Source: Neisseriaceae bacterium
GTDB taxonomy: Bacteria > Pseudomonadota > Gammaproteobacteria > Burkholderiales > UBA11063
Direction of reading: 5' to 3'
DNA: 64,000 nucleotides
Assembly: GCA_003963245.1 (NCBI GenBank)
Contig: RXJX01000014.1
Span: 62,001-126,000, forward strand
In this document: positions 1 to 9,081 of the stretch, piece after piece
Layout: every line of letters begins with the position of its first letter
Position numbering within the stretch: position 1 is the first letter of the stretch
Program-made: the position numbers and the translations under genes
Notes under the pieces: model-generated
What the model saw: only the letters and a program-made list of their open reading frames with translations
Database searches by the model: none
Told to the model about the DNA's origin: nothing

Positions 1-161
1 TAAATAATTTTTAAAAAATATTTTTATATTATTTCATAACAGTATATTATCTAGATTGCTGCATCGCAGCGAAATACTCTCAAATCTAACAAATTTTGAC
101 AAAAAAACCACGTCAAATTACTAAACTATTCATTCATAAATTTTAACTCAACATCTGTACG

Positions 162-190
162 GTTTCAGTCTGGCAAAATCACGGTATAAT
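162..190 (+). promoter_or_regulatory. Possible sigma70 promoter of the amino-acid permease
   Basis: A perfect TATAAT lies at 185-190, with a weak -35 (GTTTCA, 162-167) 17 bp upstream. It would give a leader of about 73 nt before the ATG at 270. The -35 matches only three consensus positions, so this is tentative. The rest of 1-269 is AT-rich and holds no convincing gene. Confidence 0.35.
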
Positions 191-269
191 ATAGACCTAG
201 TTGTAAATTATGACGAAACCAAGGATTCAGAGACAACAAGAACATATTCAAAAAGGAATGCACTAGAAA

Positions 270-1631
270 ATGCACGAAAATCTACAACATAAATTAAAAA
301 ATCGCCATATTCAAATGATCGCCCTTGGTGGTGCAATCGGAACAGGATTCTTTTTAGGATCTGCCAGAGCAATTGAAATGACCGGTCCATCGATTACTTT
401 GGCATATGCATTGGGTGGATTAATAATCTATGCAGTAATGCGCGCGCTTGGTGAAATGACAGTAGATAATCCATGTTCGGGTTCATTTGTTGAGTATGCC
501 CGTCTCTATCTCGGTAATGGCGTTGGCTTTGTTGCTGGTTGGAATGCTTGGCTGCTTTTCACAACTTCATGCATGTTAGAGGTAACGGCAGTTGGAACAC
601 TACTTGATTATTGGATACATATTCCGCATTGGATTACCTGCCTAGTACTACTAGCAGTATTTGGTGGAATAAATTTAATCGGTGTTAAGTATTTTGGTGA
701 AACTGAGTTTTGGTTTGCTGGGATTAAAGTAACCGTCATTATTTTTATGATTGTTGTCGGTTGTTATTTGATTTTTGCAGACCATACTGTTAATCAAATT
801 GCAATTAAAAACTTGCATAATTACGGTAGTATGGAAATTTTCTTCAATCACGGTATTATCGGATTTCTCAATTCATTAGTCATTGTGTGCTTGTCTTTTT
901 GTGGATCAGAATTCGTAAGTGTTGCAGCCGGAGAAGCGGCAAACCCACGCAAATCAATTCCTAAAGCAATTAATGGTGTGATAGTCCGAATAATCTTGTT
1001 TTATGTATTAACCTTGGCGGTTATCGTTATGATGTACCCTTTCCAAGAGATTACTCGTGACACAAATCCATTTACCGACGTTTTTAGCAAACTTGGATTT
1101 ACCAATTCAGCTGATATTATTAATTTAGTCGCTATTACTGCATCACTATCGGCACTTAATAGTTGTATTTACGTAGCTTCACGCTTTGTTTATAGCCTGT
1201 CATTAAATAGGCAAGCTCCAAAAGTTTTTGCTAAAACCGATAAAAATAAACTACCCAGCAACGCTGTTATTTTTACTGTTGCAATGACATTCATAGTGGT
1301 AATTGCCAATTATACCTTTCCAGCTAAAATTTTACAGTATCTATTTGCATTAATAACTGTTGCCATCATTATCAACTGGCTCATTATTTTACTTGCTCAC
1401 ATGCGCTTTAGAAAACAAAAGTCACTTTTAAATAAAGAATTATTTTATGCAATGCCATGGCACCCATATATTAATATTCTCACTATGAGCGTTTTATTTG
1501 TAATTTTAATGGTTATGGCACGAAATGCAGATATGGAGCTCAGTATTTATGTGGCACCAGCTTGGTTATTAATTCTTTCGATTATTTATGCGCTAAGTAG
1601 CGGTAAAATCGGAAAAGCAGAGCCTAAATAA
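270..1631 (+). CDS. Amino-acid permease, APC superfamily (AAT-type)
   Basis: Inner-membrane proton-coupled amino-acid importer by family; substrate not assignable. The 453 residues are almost entirely hydrophobic helices, as expected for a 12-TM transporter. The N-terminal signature of the GabP/LysP/ProY group is visible: a short basic cytoplasmic stretch, then MIALGGAIGTGFFLGSA at about residues 16-32 with the unwound glycine-rich TM1, and ALGEM near residue 65. A purine-rich SD (AAAGG, 252-256) lies rather far from the ATG. A two-codon ORF (ATG CAC TAG, 258-266) sits between SD and start, so translation efficiency may be modest. It is followed 17 bp later by another transporter on the same strand, probably co-transcribed. 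Confidence 0.85.
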   Translation: MHENLQHKLKNRHIQMIALGGAIGTGFFLGSARAIEMTGPSITLAYALGGLIIYAVMRALGEMTVDNPCSGSFVEYARLYLGNGVGFVAGWNAWLLFTTSCMLEVTAVGTLLDYWIHIPHWITCLVLLAVFGGINLIGVKYFGETEFWFAGIKVTVIIFMIVVGCYLIFADHTVNQIAIKNLHNYGSMEIFFNHGIIGFLNSLVIVCLSFCGSEFVSVAAGEAANPRKSIPKAINGVIVRIILFYVLTLAVIVMMYPFQEITRDTNPFTDVFSKLGFTNSADIINLVAITASLSALNSCIYVASRFVYSLSLNRQAPKVFAKTDKNKLPSNAVIFTVAMTFIVVIANYTFPAKILQYLFALITVAIIINWLIILLAHMRFRKQKSLLNKELFYAMPWHPYINILTMSVLFVILMVMARNADMELSIYVAPAWLLILSIIYALSSGKIGKAEPK

Positions 1632-1648
1632 CAAAAAACAAGGTGCCT

Positions 1649-2893
1649 ATGAAAAAATCTTTTGCCCTAATAACCCTTGGTGCAATTTTAGAATATTATG
1701 ATTTCGCAATTTTTATTTATTTTGCAAAAAGTATCGGAGAGAGCCTAATACCTATTCATAACAAATCAGCAAATATTATTGCTAGTTTTGGTATCTTTGC
1801 GATTGGTGCTTTACTCCGTCCTCTCGGAGGCATAGTTTTTGCGCATTTCGGCGATACTCGCGGACGCAAAAATATTTTTGTTTATACTGTGCTACTAATG
1901 GCCGTTCCAACCTTCCTGATTGCTTTCATTCCAAACTATGAAACCATAGGGATTTTTGCAACATTAATTTTGATATTACTAAGGGCAATCCAAGGACTTG
2001 CTATCGGAGGTGAAATTCCCGGGTCAGTAGTGTTTGCCTATGAATTATCGAAACCAAATAATAAGGCTTTTAACACCAACATCGTCATTGCAGGTACCAA
2101 TATCGGATTTTTTCTAGCATCACTATTAGGAGCGCTGCTACTTAGTAAAACTGATTTAGGCTTTGCTCCATGGCGAATTGCATTTATTTTAGGTGGAATT
2201 TTTGGAATTATTAGTTACTATCTCCGCAAAAACCTTCTGGAAACTCCAGAATTTGCTGACTACAAAAAGTTCATTGATGCACAACCAAGAGCACCATTTA
2301 TCCAATTATGGAATATACATAAAACTGCAATCTGGCAAATGATTACATTTGGTTCTTTACTGGCAAGTTCCCTTGCCGTATATACCTTTTTTATGCCAAC
2401 CTATCTTGCAACTTACTTTCATTTTCCAATGAGTGAAATTCTCAAATATAACTCTTATTCAATAATAATTTTCATCATCAGTGCATTTTTAGCTGGCAAA
2501 TTTCATTACTTATTTGGTAAGCGCTTTCTTATTATTAGCATCCTCTTGTTTAATTTTGCCAATTTTATTATTTTTACACACTACGCCACACTTAACTTAA
2601 TGCAAATTGTGGCGATTCATTATGTAATTCTTCTATACATCGGTATCATCTGTGGACGCCTCCCCGTGCTCTCGGCTAGTTTTTTTCCAGTACAAGTTCG
2701 TTACTCTGGAGTCAGTTTAAGTTATAATATATCATTTGGCATTGTAGCCGGACTAACTCAAATGCTGTTATTTGCAGGGATAAAATTAACCGGATTACTC
2801 TGGTTGCCAGCTGCTTATATTTTGTTATTTTCAATTTTTGCGTTAATATTTTTATTTAGCGTAGGCGCAGAAAAATTAATTAAATACTCTTAA
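1649..2893 (+). CDS. MFS transporter, metabolite:H+ symporter (MHS) family
   Basis: Predicted 12-TM inner-membrane symporter related to ProP/KgtP/ShiA; substrate unknown. Evidence is the EYYDF motif in TM1 (near residue 16), RPLGGIVFAHFGDTRGRK in the TM2-3 loop (the MFS signature GD-x-x-GR) and RAIQGLAIGGEIPGS in TM4. I chose the ATG at 1649 over an in-frame GTG at 1643, because that GTG is part of the Shine-Dalgarno AAGGTG that correctly precedes the ATG; the protein is then 414 residues. It lies 17 bp after the permease and 18 bp before the aldolase, suggesting one operon. The C-terminal half is less conserved, as usual in this family. Confidence 0.82.
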   Translation: MKKSFALITLGAILEYYDFAIFIYFAKSIGESLIPIHNKSANIIASFGIFAIGALLRPLGGIVFAHFGDTRGRKNIFVYTVLLMAVPTFLIAFIPNYETIGIFATLILILLRAIQGLAIGGEIPGSVVFAYELSKPNNKAFNTNIVIAGTNIGFFLASLLGALLLSKTDLGFAPWRIAFILGGIFGIISYYLRKNLLETPEFADYKKFIDAQPRAPFIQLWNIHKTAIWQMITFGSLLASSLAVYTFFMPTYLATYFHFPMSEILKYNSYSIIIFIISAFLAGKFHYLFGKRFLIISILLFNFANFIIFTHYATLNLMQIVAIHYVILLYIGIICGRLPVLSASFFPVQVRYSGVSLSYNISFGIVAGLTQMLLFAGIKLTGLLWLPAAYILLFSIFALIFLFSVGAEKLIKYS

Positions 2894-2911
2894 TTTGCAA
2901 GGAGAATACTG

Positions 2912-3949
2912 ATGGCTTTAGTAGCATTACGTCAAGTTTTGGATCACGCCGCTGAAAATGGTTATGCCGTACCAGCATTTAATGTCAATAACCTCGAACA
3001 AGTTCAAGCGATAATGGAAGCAGCAGAGCTTACCAATTCACCTGTTATTTTACAAGCTTCTGCAGGTGCGCGAAAATATGCAGGAGAACATTTTCTGCGC
3101 CATCTAATTGAAGGAGCTATCGCAGAATACCCTGAAATACCAGTGGTAATGCATCTGGATCATGGTTCATCTCCAAGTACGTGTTTTCAGGCAATTCAAG
3201 CTAATTTCTCTTCTGTAATGATGGATGGATCATTAATGAGTGATGCTAAAACACCAAGTAGTTATGAATATAATGTCGAAGTAACCCGCAAAGTAGCTGA
3301 AATGGCGCATGCTGTTGGCGTTTCGATTGAAGGAGAACTTGGCTGTCTTGGTTCATTAGAAACAGGAGAGGGCGATAAAGAAGACGGACATGGTTTTGAT
3401 GGGAAATTGGATAAAGAACAATTATTGACCGACCCTAATCAAGCTAAAGACTTTGTCAATGCAACAAATGTTGATGCTTTAGCAATTGCAATCGGTACCT
3501 CACATGGCGCTTATAAATTTACCCGAAAGCCTACTGGTGATATTTTAGCCATTGAGCAAGTTAAAAAAATTCATCATGCAATTCCCAATACTCATTTGGT
3601 AATGCATGGCTCGAGCTCAGTTCCTCAAGAATGGTTAGCTGTTATCCGTGAATTTGGTGGTGACTTAAAAGAAACTTACGGTGTACCAGTTGAAGAAATC
3701 CAGATTGCAATCAAGCATGGTGTGCGTAAAATAAATATCGATACCGATATCCGCTTAGCAATGACAGGTGCGATCCGTCGTTATCTGGCACAGAATCCAC
3801 AACACTTTGATCCGCGACAATATCTCAAAGTAGCAAAAGAGGCCGCCAAACAAATTTGTATTGATCGTTATAATGCATTTGGCACAAGCGGTAATGCCAA
3901 TAAAATTAAACCATTAAAATTAAGTTCCATGGTAAAACTATATATATAG
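2912..3949 (+). CDS. fba: Class II fructose-1,6-bisphosphate aldolase
   Basis: Zinc-dependent cytoplasmic aldolase that reversibly cleaves fructose-1,6-bisphosphate to dihydroxyacetone phosphate and glyceraldehyde-3-phosphate in glycolysis and gluconeogenesis. Length (345 aa) fits the Calvin-cycle-type subgroup found in Neisseria. The start [20 protein letters not shown], the metal ligand region HLDHGSS (about 81-87), [18 protein letters not shown] and VMHGSSSVP are intact. An ideal SD (AAGGAG, 2899-2904) precedes the ATG. It is the last gene of a plus-strand group with two transporters and is followed by a strong terminator at 3977. Linkage to the transporters seems to be shared transcription rather than an obvious pathway. 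Confidence 0.96.
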   Translation: MALVALRQVLDHAAENGYAVPAFNVNNLEQVQAIMEAAELTNSPVILQASAGARKYAGEHFLRHLIEGAIAEYPEIPVVMHLDHGSSPSTCFQAIQANFSSVMMDGSLMSDAKTPSSYEYNVEVTRKVAEMAHAVGVSIEGELGCLGSLETGEGDKEDGHGFDGKLDKEQLLTDPNQAKDFVNATNVDALAIAIGTSHGAYKFTRKPTGDILAIEQVKKIHHAIPNTHLVMHGSSSVPQEWLAVIREFGGDLKETYGVPVEEIQIAIKHGVRKINIDTDIRLAMTGAIRRYLAQNPQHFDPRQYLKVAKEAAKQICIDRYNAFGTSGNANKIKPLKLSSMVKLYI

Positions 3950-3976
3950 ATGCACGTCACACATATAGACATACCA

Positions 3977-4017
3977 ATAAAATTAAACCTCATAACAATT
4001 ATGGGGTTTAATTTTAT
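3977..4017 (+). terminator. Intrinsic terminator after fba
   Basis: A 19-bp stem (3977-3995 with 3999-4017, one T:G pair) closes a three-base loop CAA. The stem itself ends in ATTTTAT, supplying the U-rich end. Its nearly symmetrical arms could act on both strands. The rest of 4018-4274 is AT-rich with no gene that I can support. Confidence 0.8.
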
Positions 4018-4274
4018 CTATACCAACCAATTTCTCCATTAGTGTTTTAACTCAGGACTCAATACAAAATAACCATCTATAAATTTACAACTAATATATT
4101 TATTTAAGTTACAATATAATGTTCTAGTTCGTAGCATCTCTTCTAAATAAGTTCCGTTGATCATAAATCATATATTTTGCTAGTTGAAGCTAAAACCCTG
4201 TAATATCAATGAGAATAGCTAATATTTTGCATCTAAATAAATTTTATATTATATTATTTTAAGGAATTAATCAC

Positions 4275-4658
4275 ATGAAAAAATTAATCTTAACATTATT
4301 AACCATCTCATCAATTGACGCTTTTGCTGCAACTACAGCCTCTTCACCTGTTGCAAAAGAACAACAAAATCTTAACGTTAATAAACTAGAGTGTCACTGT
4401 GAAAAGCACAAAATGATCTTTGAACTTAAAGATGGAGAAAGTATCACTGAAATGTCAAAACACTGCATGATCAATGAAGATAAAAAACAAACTATGGTAA
4501 AATTCTTTGATGATAACTCACAGCAAACTGTAAAATGCCAACTCCATGATAATAAGCTAATTTTGAAATCATGCCAAGCAATTAAGCACGATTTGAATAA
4601 TTATAAAAAAAGTTCAAAGATGAGTGCTAGCGAGTATACAACAACCAGTGCACATTAA
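4275..4658 (+). CDS. Small exported protein of unknown function
   Basis: I do not recognise this 127-residue protein. It begins with a clear signal peptide (MKK, hydrophobic LILTLLTISSI, then AFAA with cleavage near residue 19), so it should be periplasmic or secreted. The mature part is hydrophilic and lysine-rich with five cysteines, two in a CHC pair near residue 42, which could form disulfides or bind metal. An SD AAGGA (4261-4265) is 9 nt from the ATG. It stands alone between the fba terminator and an outer-membrane protein gene; there is a 283-bp gap to that gene, so they may be separately transcribed. Confidence 0.7.
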   Translation: MKKLILTLLTISSIDAFAATTASSPVAKEQQNLNVNKLECHCEKHKMIFELKDGESITEMSKHCMINEDKKQTMVKFFDDNSQQTVKCQLHDNKLILKSCQAIKHDLNNYKKSSKMSASEYTTTSAH

Positions 4659-4859
4659 ATCAATATTATACGTATCAAATATCATTTGACTTAATAATTT
4701 TGTTTCTATTTTAAGTTGCTAACTGACTCAGCTCGTGGCAACTAAGCTACAACTATTATGCTATAACATACAACTACGTAAAATTAATAATATATATTAA
4801 TATCAATATATTATGCAACCAATATAGAATATCTCAGAAACTTTAATGAGCTATGCACG

Positions 4860-4865
4860 TATAAT
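4860..4865 (+). promoter_or_regulatory. Possible -10 box upstream of the outer-membrane barrel gene
   Basis: TATAAT at 4860-4865 would give a leader of about 70 nt before the ATG at 4942. No convincing -35 is visible 16-18 bp upstream. The position also argues against the longer reading frame that opens at 4846. Confidence 0.35.
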
Positions 4866-4941
4866 TCTAGACAACACCAATAGAAACATTATATACATAA
4901 TGATAAAATACGCTATTGCCATTCAATTTAAGGGTATAAAA

Positions 4942-5508
4942 ATGAAAAAAATATTAGGTTTACTACTATCAATCACTTTAGCGTCAGTATTTGCTGATTC
5001 AACAACCGACACAACTACTGGTGAGGCTACTGCGTTGCCTGTTTATATTAACCTTAACACAGGTATTGCTAAACTTTATAATATGCCAACAGGCGAATGG
5101 ATCGGAAATATCAATGCCGGATATAATTTCAATCCCTATTTCGCATTAGAGGGTGGTTATAATTTGATAGCTGGTTCAGAATATGGTGCTACTACTACGA
5201 CCAACATTATTGATGTTGCCGCTAAAGGTACTTTACCGTTCTCTGATGTTTTCTCGCTTTATGGACGTGCCGGATTAGGATACGGAATGAATGGTTGGAG
5301 CGGAACCGTAAATTACTCTCCGACTTGTTCATTATGCGATACGGGTGTGAATTCTAACTACGGACTTGCTTTAGTAGGCTTGGGCGTTTCGTTTAGCTTT
5401 GATAAGCATTTTGATCTACGTGTAGAAGATACTGCATATATACCATTCAGTAACACATATACTGGAAGCGTAAATGCAGTAACGGGTGGTGTGCAATATA
5501 ACTTCTAA
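4942..5508 (+). CDS. Small outer-membrane beta-barrel protein
   Basis: 188 residues: a signal peptide (MKKILGLLLSITLASVFA), then alternating hydrophobic/polar strands rich in Gly, Tyr and Asn, ending in the terminal aromatic motif VQYNF typical of BAM-assembled barrels. The size suggests eight strands, like OmpA-N or opacity-type proteins. SLYGRAGLGYG and SNYGLALVGLGVSF are glycine-rich strands of this class. The frame is open from 4846, but the ATG at 4942 has an SD (AAGGG, 4930-4934) and starts the signal peptide, so I take it as the start. A CSLC pair lies in a predicted loop near residue 131. Role (adhesion, porin or structural) cannot be told. Confidence 0.82.
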   Translation: MKKILGLLLSITLASVFADSTTDTTTGEATALPVYINLNTGIAKLYNMPTGEWIGNINAGYNFNPYFALEGGYNLIAGSEYGATTTTNIIDVAAKGTLPFSDVFSLYGRAGLGYGMNGWSGTVNYSPTCSLCDTGVNSNYGLALVGLGVSFSFDKHFDLRVEDTAYIPFSNTYTGSVNAVTGGVQYNF

Positions 5509-5530
5509 TATTCTCTAAACCATTCGATTT

Positions 5531-5566
5531 AAAAACAAAGCCCCATATGTATGGGGCTTTGTTTTT
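5531..5566. terminator. Bidirectional terminator between the barrel gene and rnr
   Basis: A 16-bp perfect stem with GCCCC/GGGGC core flanked by A5/T5 runs (5531-5546 with 5551-5566, loop ATGT). It lies between convergent genes: 23 bp after the barrel gene and 15 bp from the rnr stop, so it can end both transcripts. Confidence 0.9.
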
Positions 5567-5581
5567 AATCAAAGAGAAGTT

Positions 5582-7684
5582 CTACTCTATTAACTCAACT
5601 AATTCCAGATCAATAAATAAACGATCCATATCGACATTGGCAATAACTACATCCAGTTCCTGACCGGCAACATATTTAAAACCACTATTTTTACCCATCA
5701 GTGAGTGACGCTTTTCATCAAAAACATAGTAGTCACCGCCAAGCTCTGTCACATGAATTAAACCATCAATCAACAGCTCAGGAATGCTGACAAACAAACC
5801 AAAACTAACCACACTAGTAATAATTCCATGATATTGGTTACCTACATGAGTTTGCGCATACTTACATTTATAATAAGAATCAACCTTGCGCTCCAGCTCT
5901 TCTGCACGGCGTTCGCAAAAAGAAGTTTGTTCGCCCATCATTTCGATAGAATGAATATAACCATAGGTTTTTTGATGCAACACTGCCTTACATGCACGGT
6001 GAACCAATAAATCAGGATAGCGACGAATTGGCGAAGTAAAATGAAGATAACGCTCATATGCCAAACCAAAATGTCCGATATTTTTGGGTGCATATTCAGC
6101 TAATTGCATTGAGCGCAAAATCGTCTGCTGAATAATATGGTTATTTGGTTTATCTTTAATCCGTTCTACTAGAAGTTGATAATCCTTCGGACGGACATTT
6201 TCCTGTGTTACATCAAATGAAACAGCAATTGAATCTAGGTAAGATTTAAGCGCGCTAAACTTCTTCTCACTCGGGCGATCATGATTACGATAAAGCGTAG
6301 CATGGTTATTCTTATTCAAGAAATCCGCTACCGATACATTGGCTGCCAACATGCACTCTTCGATTAACTTATGCGAATCCATCCGATCACGTGGTTTTAA
6401 CCCACTTACATTGCCCTTATCATCAAACTCAAAATATGGCTCACTACCTTCAAAATCAATTGCCCCACGCTTTTTGCGCGCAACAGATAGTGCATAATAC
6501 ACCGCATTTAATGAAGTAATACTGGCTTTAATGTCTTCAGGAATCGGTGCTTTATTATCTAACCAAGTCTGCACCTGATTGTAGGTCAAACGATAGTGCG
6601 AATGAATAATAGCATTATCCACACCATAATCCGTAATTTGCCCATCAGAAGAAATCTCCATATGACAAACCATTACTAAACGATCTACATTAGGATTTAA
6701 TGAACAAAGACCATTTGATAGTTTTTCCGGCAACATCGGAACTACTCGTCGTGGGAAATAAATTGAAGTTCCTCGCCCAAAAGCATCATTGTCCAAATGT
6801 GAGCCATGCTTAACATAGTGTGCTACATCAGCAATCGCAACTGATAAAGTAAAACTACCATCGGGATTAGTTTCACAATAAACTGCATCATCAAAATCAC
6901 GTGCATCTTCACCATCAATGGTAACAAATGCCAATTTACGTAAGTCTTCGCGCCCAACCATCTCATTTTCAAATAATTTATCCGGAAGTTTACCAACATA
7001 CTTTTCTGTTTCTTCGCTAAACTCCAGCGGTACATTGGCTTCAATCAACACTCGATTGACAAAAACTGCATCATCACCAACTTTACCAATTGAATTGACT
7101 AATTTAACTCTAAAATATGCATGCTCTGCAGTAGGATATTCGCTAACAGTAGCATTGTAGATTTCATCCGCTTCAATAACTTGGTGAATCCCATCAATAA
7201 TTACTGGATAATTACCCAGTTTAAGATTATCACTTACTAAATAATATTTATCTTTATATTGTTCAACCCGTCCAACAATATTTTTAATTTTATGATGAAT
7301 AATTTCGCGCACCAGACCTTGAATCTTACCCGCTTTGTCAACTCCATCATCCATCACCGCAATTTCGTCACCATCGATTGCAAAATTTTCTGCTCCAGGA
7401 TGAATCACGATCAGCTCTTTAGTTTTTAGATCAATCGCAAGCCCACCACGCCCTTCTTTATTAGCTTGATAGCGGCATAAGCGCGCCGATTTAAGCAAGC
7501 TAACCATATTATCATCCGCAATTTTCAGTTCTTTTTGACTTGCCATTTTTTTAAGTAATTTCTTAAAATCAGCTTCTTCAGCTTTGGAAACTGCCAAATG
7601 ATATTGCAATTCATGTATCGACAAACGCTTATGTTTTAGCAACAGCGCTATAATATCCACTGGCAATGGTAATTTCTTAGTCAT
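5582..7684 (-). CDS. rnr: Ribonuclease R
   Basis: Processive 3'-5' exoribonuclease degrading structured RNA in mRNA and rRNA turnover. Order of parts: N-terminal winged-helix region (about 5-60), cold-shock-like domains (about 65-215), the RNB catalytic domain containing DGEDARDFDDAV (about 256-267, Mg-binding aspartates) and HFTSPIRRYPDLLVHR, and a C-terminal S1 domain (about 615-698) with GIITSVVSFGLFVSIP. At 700 residues it is shorter than the E. coli enzyme (about 813), because it stops right after S1 and lacks the basic tail. It is the third gene of DUF1841-folD-rnr, starting 3 bp after folD. Confidence 0.95.
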   Translation of the reverse strand: MTKKLPLPVDIIALLLKHKRLSIHELQYHLAVSKAEEADFKKLLKKMASQKELKIADDNMVSLLKSARLCRYQANKEGRGGLAIDLKTKELIVIHPGAENFAIDGDEIAVMDDGVDKAGKIQGLVREIIHHKIKNIVGRVEQYKDKYYLVSDNLKLGNYPVIIDGIHQVIEADEIYNATVSEYPTAEHAYFRVKLVNSIGKVGDDAVFVNRVLIEANVPLEFSEETEKYVGKLPDKLFENEMVGREDLRKLAFVTIDGEDARDFDDAVYCETNPDGSFTLSVAIADVAHYVKHGSHLDNDAFGRGTSIYFPRRVVPMLPEKLSNGLCSLNPNVDRLVMVCHMEISSDGQITDYGVDNAIIHSHYRLTYNQVQTWLDNKAPIPEDIKASITSLNAVYYALSVARKKRGAIDFEGSEPYFEFDDKGNVSGLKPRDRMDSHKLIEECMLAANVSVADFLNKNNHATLYRNHDRPSEKKFSALKSYLDSIAVSFDVTQENVRPKDYQLLVERIKDKPNNHIIQQTILRSMQLAEYAPKNIGHFGLAYERYLHFTSPIRRYPDLLVHRACKAVLHQKTYGYIHSIEMMGEQTSFCERRAEELERKVDSYYKCKYAQTHVGNQYHGIITSVVSFGLFVSIPELLIDGLIHVTELGGDYYVFDEKRHSLMGKNSGFKYVAGQELDVVIANVDMDRLFIDLELVELIE

Positions 7685-7687
7685 AGA

Positions 7688-8560
7688 TTAGCTTTCTTTA
7701 GTGCTATTTAAAGCATAACAACGCAAAGTATTGCGAAGTAACATGGCAATAGTCATCGGACCAACGCCACCTGGTACTGGAGTAATGTACTTAACTTTGC
7801 TTAATGCGGCATCAAAATCAATATCACCGCATAGTTTACCGTCATCCAAACGATTAATTCCAACATCAATGGCAATTGTACCTTCTTTAAGCCACTCACC
7901 CTTAACAAAGCCCGGCTTACCAATTGCAGCAACTAAGATATCAGCAGTTGCAATTAGTTCCGCAACATTGCGAGTCTTACTATTACACATCGTAACCGTT
8001 GCACCGCGATTCATCAGCTCAAGAGCCATTGGTCGCCCAACAATATTAGAAGTACCCAAAATAACCGCTTGTTTACCATGATAGTTAATCTTAAGGCTAT
8101 CTAACATATACATAACACCATGCGGTGTACATGGGCTGATATTGGGATCACGAAGCGCCAAAGACCCCATATTATAACGATGAAATCCATCTACATCTTT
8201 ATTCGGCAAAATTGTATCGATTACTAGCTTACTATCCAAATGAGCTGGTAACGGCAGCTGCACCAATAAGCCATCAACTGTATAATCATCATTTAATTGA
8301 TGAATTAACGCTAAAAGTTCTTCCTGAGTGGTTTCAGCTGGTAAAACATATTCCAATGATTTAATACCAACCTTGCTGCATGCATTTTTTTTATTTTTTA
8401 CATATACTTGTGATGCGGGGTCATTACCTACCAAGATTACAGCCAAACACGGTTGACGCATCTGGTTAAGCCGAATCTCCTCTACTCGTTCACTAATATC
8501 ATCTAAAATTTCCTGAGATAATACTTTACCACTGATTAACTTATTATTTAATTTTTCCAT
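7688..8560 (-). CDS. folD: Bifunctional methylene-THF dehydrogenase/cyclohydrolase
   Basis: Cytosolic enzyme of one-carbon metabolism: NADP-dependent oxidation of 5,10-methylene-THF and hydrolysis to 10-formyl-THF. The 290 residues match the usual length. Diagnostic stretches are present: YVKNKKNACSKVGI (catalytic Lys near residue 60), the conserved QLPLP and KDVDG, GTSNIVGRPMA of the Rossmann nucleotide site (about 165-175), and TPVPGGVGPMT near the end. SD TAAGGAATAATAG precedes the ATG. Gaps of 3 bp on both sides place it in a tight operon with DUF1841 and rnr. Confidence 0.97.
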   Translation of the reverse strand: MEKLNNKLISGKVLSQEILDDISERVEEIRLNQMRQPCLAVILVGNDPASQVYVKNKKNACSKVGIKSLEYVLPAETTQEELLALIHQLNDDYTVDGLLVQLPLPAHLDSKLVIDTILPNKDVDGFHRYNMGSLALRDPNISPCTPHGVMYMLDSLKINYHGKQAVILGTSNIVGRPMALELMNRGATVTMCNSKTRNVAELIATADILVAAIGKPGFVKGEWLKEGTIAIDVGINRLDDGKLCGDIDFDAALSKVKYITPVPGGVGPMTIAMLLRNTLRCYALNSTKES

Positions 8561-8563
8561 CTA

Positions 8564-8998
8564 TTATTCCTTACCTAATTTTCCACGTAAACATTGTAAA
8601 TATATCTGCGGATCTGGCTGCATATTATTATGTTGCGATTGCCAGATCATCTCACCCAAGCAGTCTATTACCTGATGCTGAGCTTCATGCTCCTCTCCGT
8701 ACTTCGTACATAGCTCTAGATATAATTCTTTTACCCCAAATGGCTGATTGATTGATAGCTGCTCTAAAATCGATAGGTGCATACTAAGATGTAAAAACGG
8801 ATTCGTTTCCCCCGATTCTGGTAACCAGCTATAAGCTAAATATTTTTCTCGGTTAGCCAGTACTGAATGATATTCAGGATGCTCTAAGATAACGCTATAA
8901 GCAATTTTTTCTAAATCGGTTAAAGCAACATGCCCTGTTCCCTTTTCGTAACTTGTAAAGAAAAAATTGCGGACATCATTGACACTGGGATTGAACAT
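8564..8998 (-). CDS. DUF1841 family protein
   Basis: 144-residue cytoplasmic protein of a conserved betaproteobacterial family with no known function. Recognisable features are the MFNPSV start, the central NPFLHLSMHLSILEQLSINQ, and the C-terminal HQVIDCLGEMIWQSQ followed by PDPQIYLQCLRGKL; the regularly spaced histidines (about residues 89, 93 and 125) are a family feature that could bind metal. First gene of the operon with folD and rnr. An extended -10 promoter sits just upstream. Family assignment is from memory of its sequence pattern. Confidence 0.8.
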   Translation of the reverse strand: MFNPSVNDVRNFFFTSYEKGTGHVALTDLEKIAYSVILEHPEYHSVLANREKYLAYSWLPESGETNPFLHLSMHLSILEQLSINQPFGVKELYLELCTKYGEEHEAQHQVIDCLGEMIWQSQHNNMQPDPQIYLQCLRGKLGKE

Positions 8999-9030
8999 AT
9001 AAATTCCTGATTAACACTTTTGAGAGTGCC

Positions 9031-9036
9031 ATTATA
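9031..9036 (-). promoter_or_regulatory. Extended -10 promoter of DUF1841-folD-rnr
   Basis: On the minus strand the sequence reads TGGTATAATGG, a TGn-extended perfect -10 (TATAAT at 9036-9031). The start point would be near 9024, leaving a leader of about 26 nt with the DUF1841 start codon at 8998. The -35 region (TAGGTA) is weak, which fits an extended -10 promoter. Confidence 0.6.
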
Positions 9037-9081
9037 CCACCATTTAGGACTCCTACCTAAGCTGACACATGGGAATTAAAA

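Noticed and set aside
96..101. TTGACA as a -35 for the permease
   Set aside because: No -10-like hexamer at 16-18 bp downstream; the TATAAT at 185 is too far.
221..250. Similarity of CCAAGGATTCAGAGAC to CCAAGATTCAAAGAC near 49421
   Set aside because: Short, gapped and A-rich; probably chance.
4846..4941. N-terminal extension of the outer-membrane barrel ORF
   Set aside because: The extension has no SD and would bury the signal peptide; a clear SD and signal peptide begin at the ATG at 4942.
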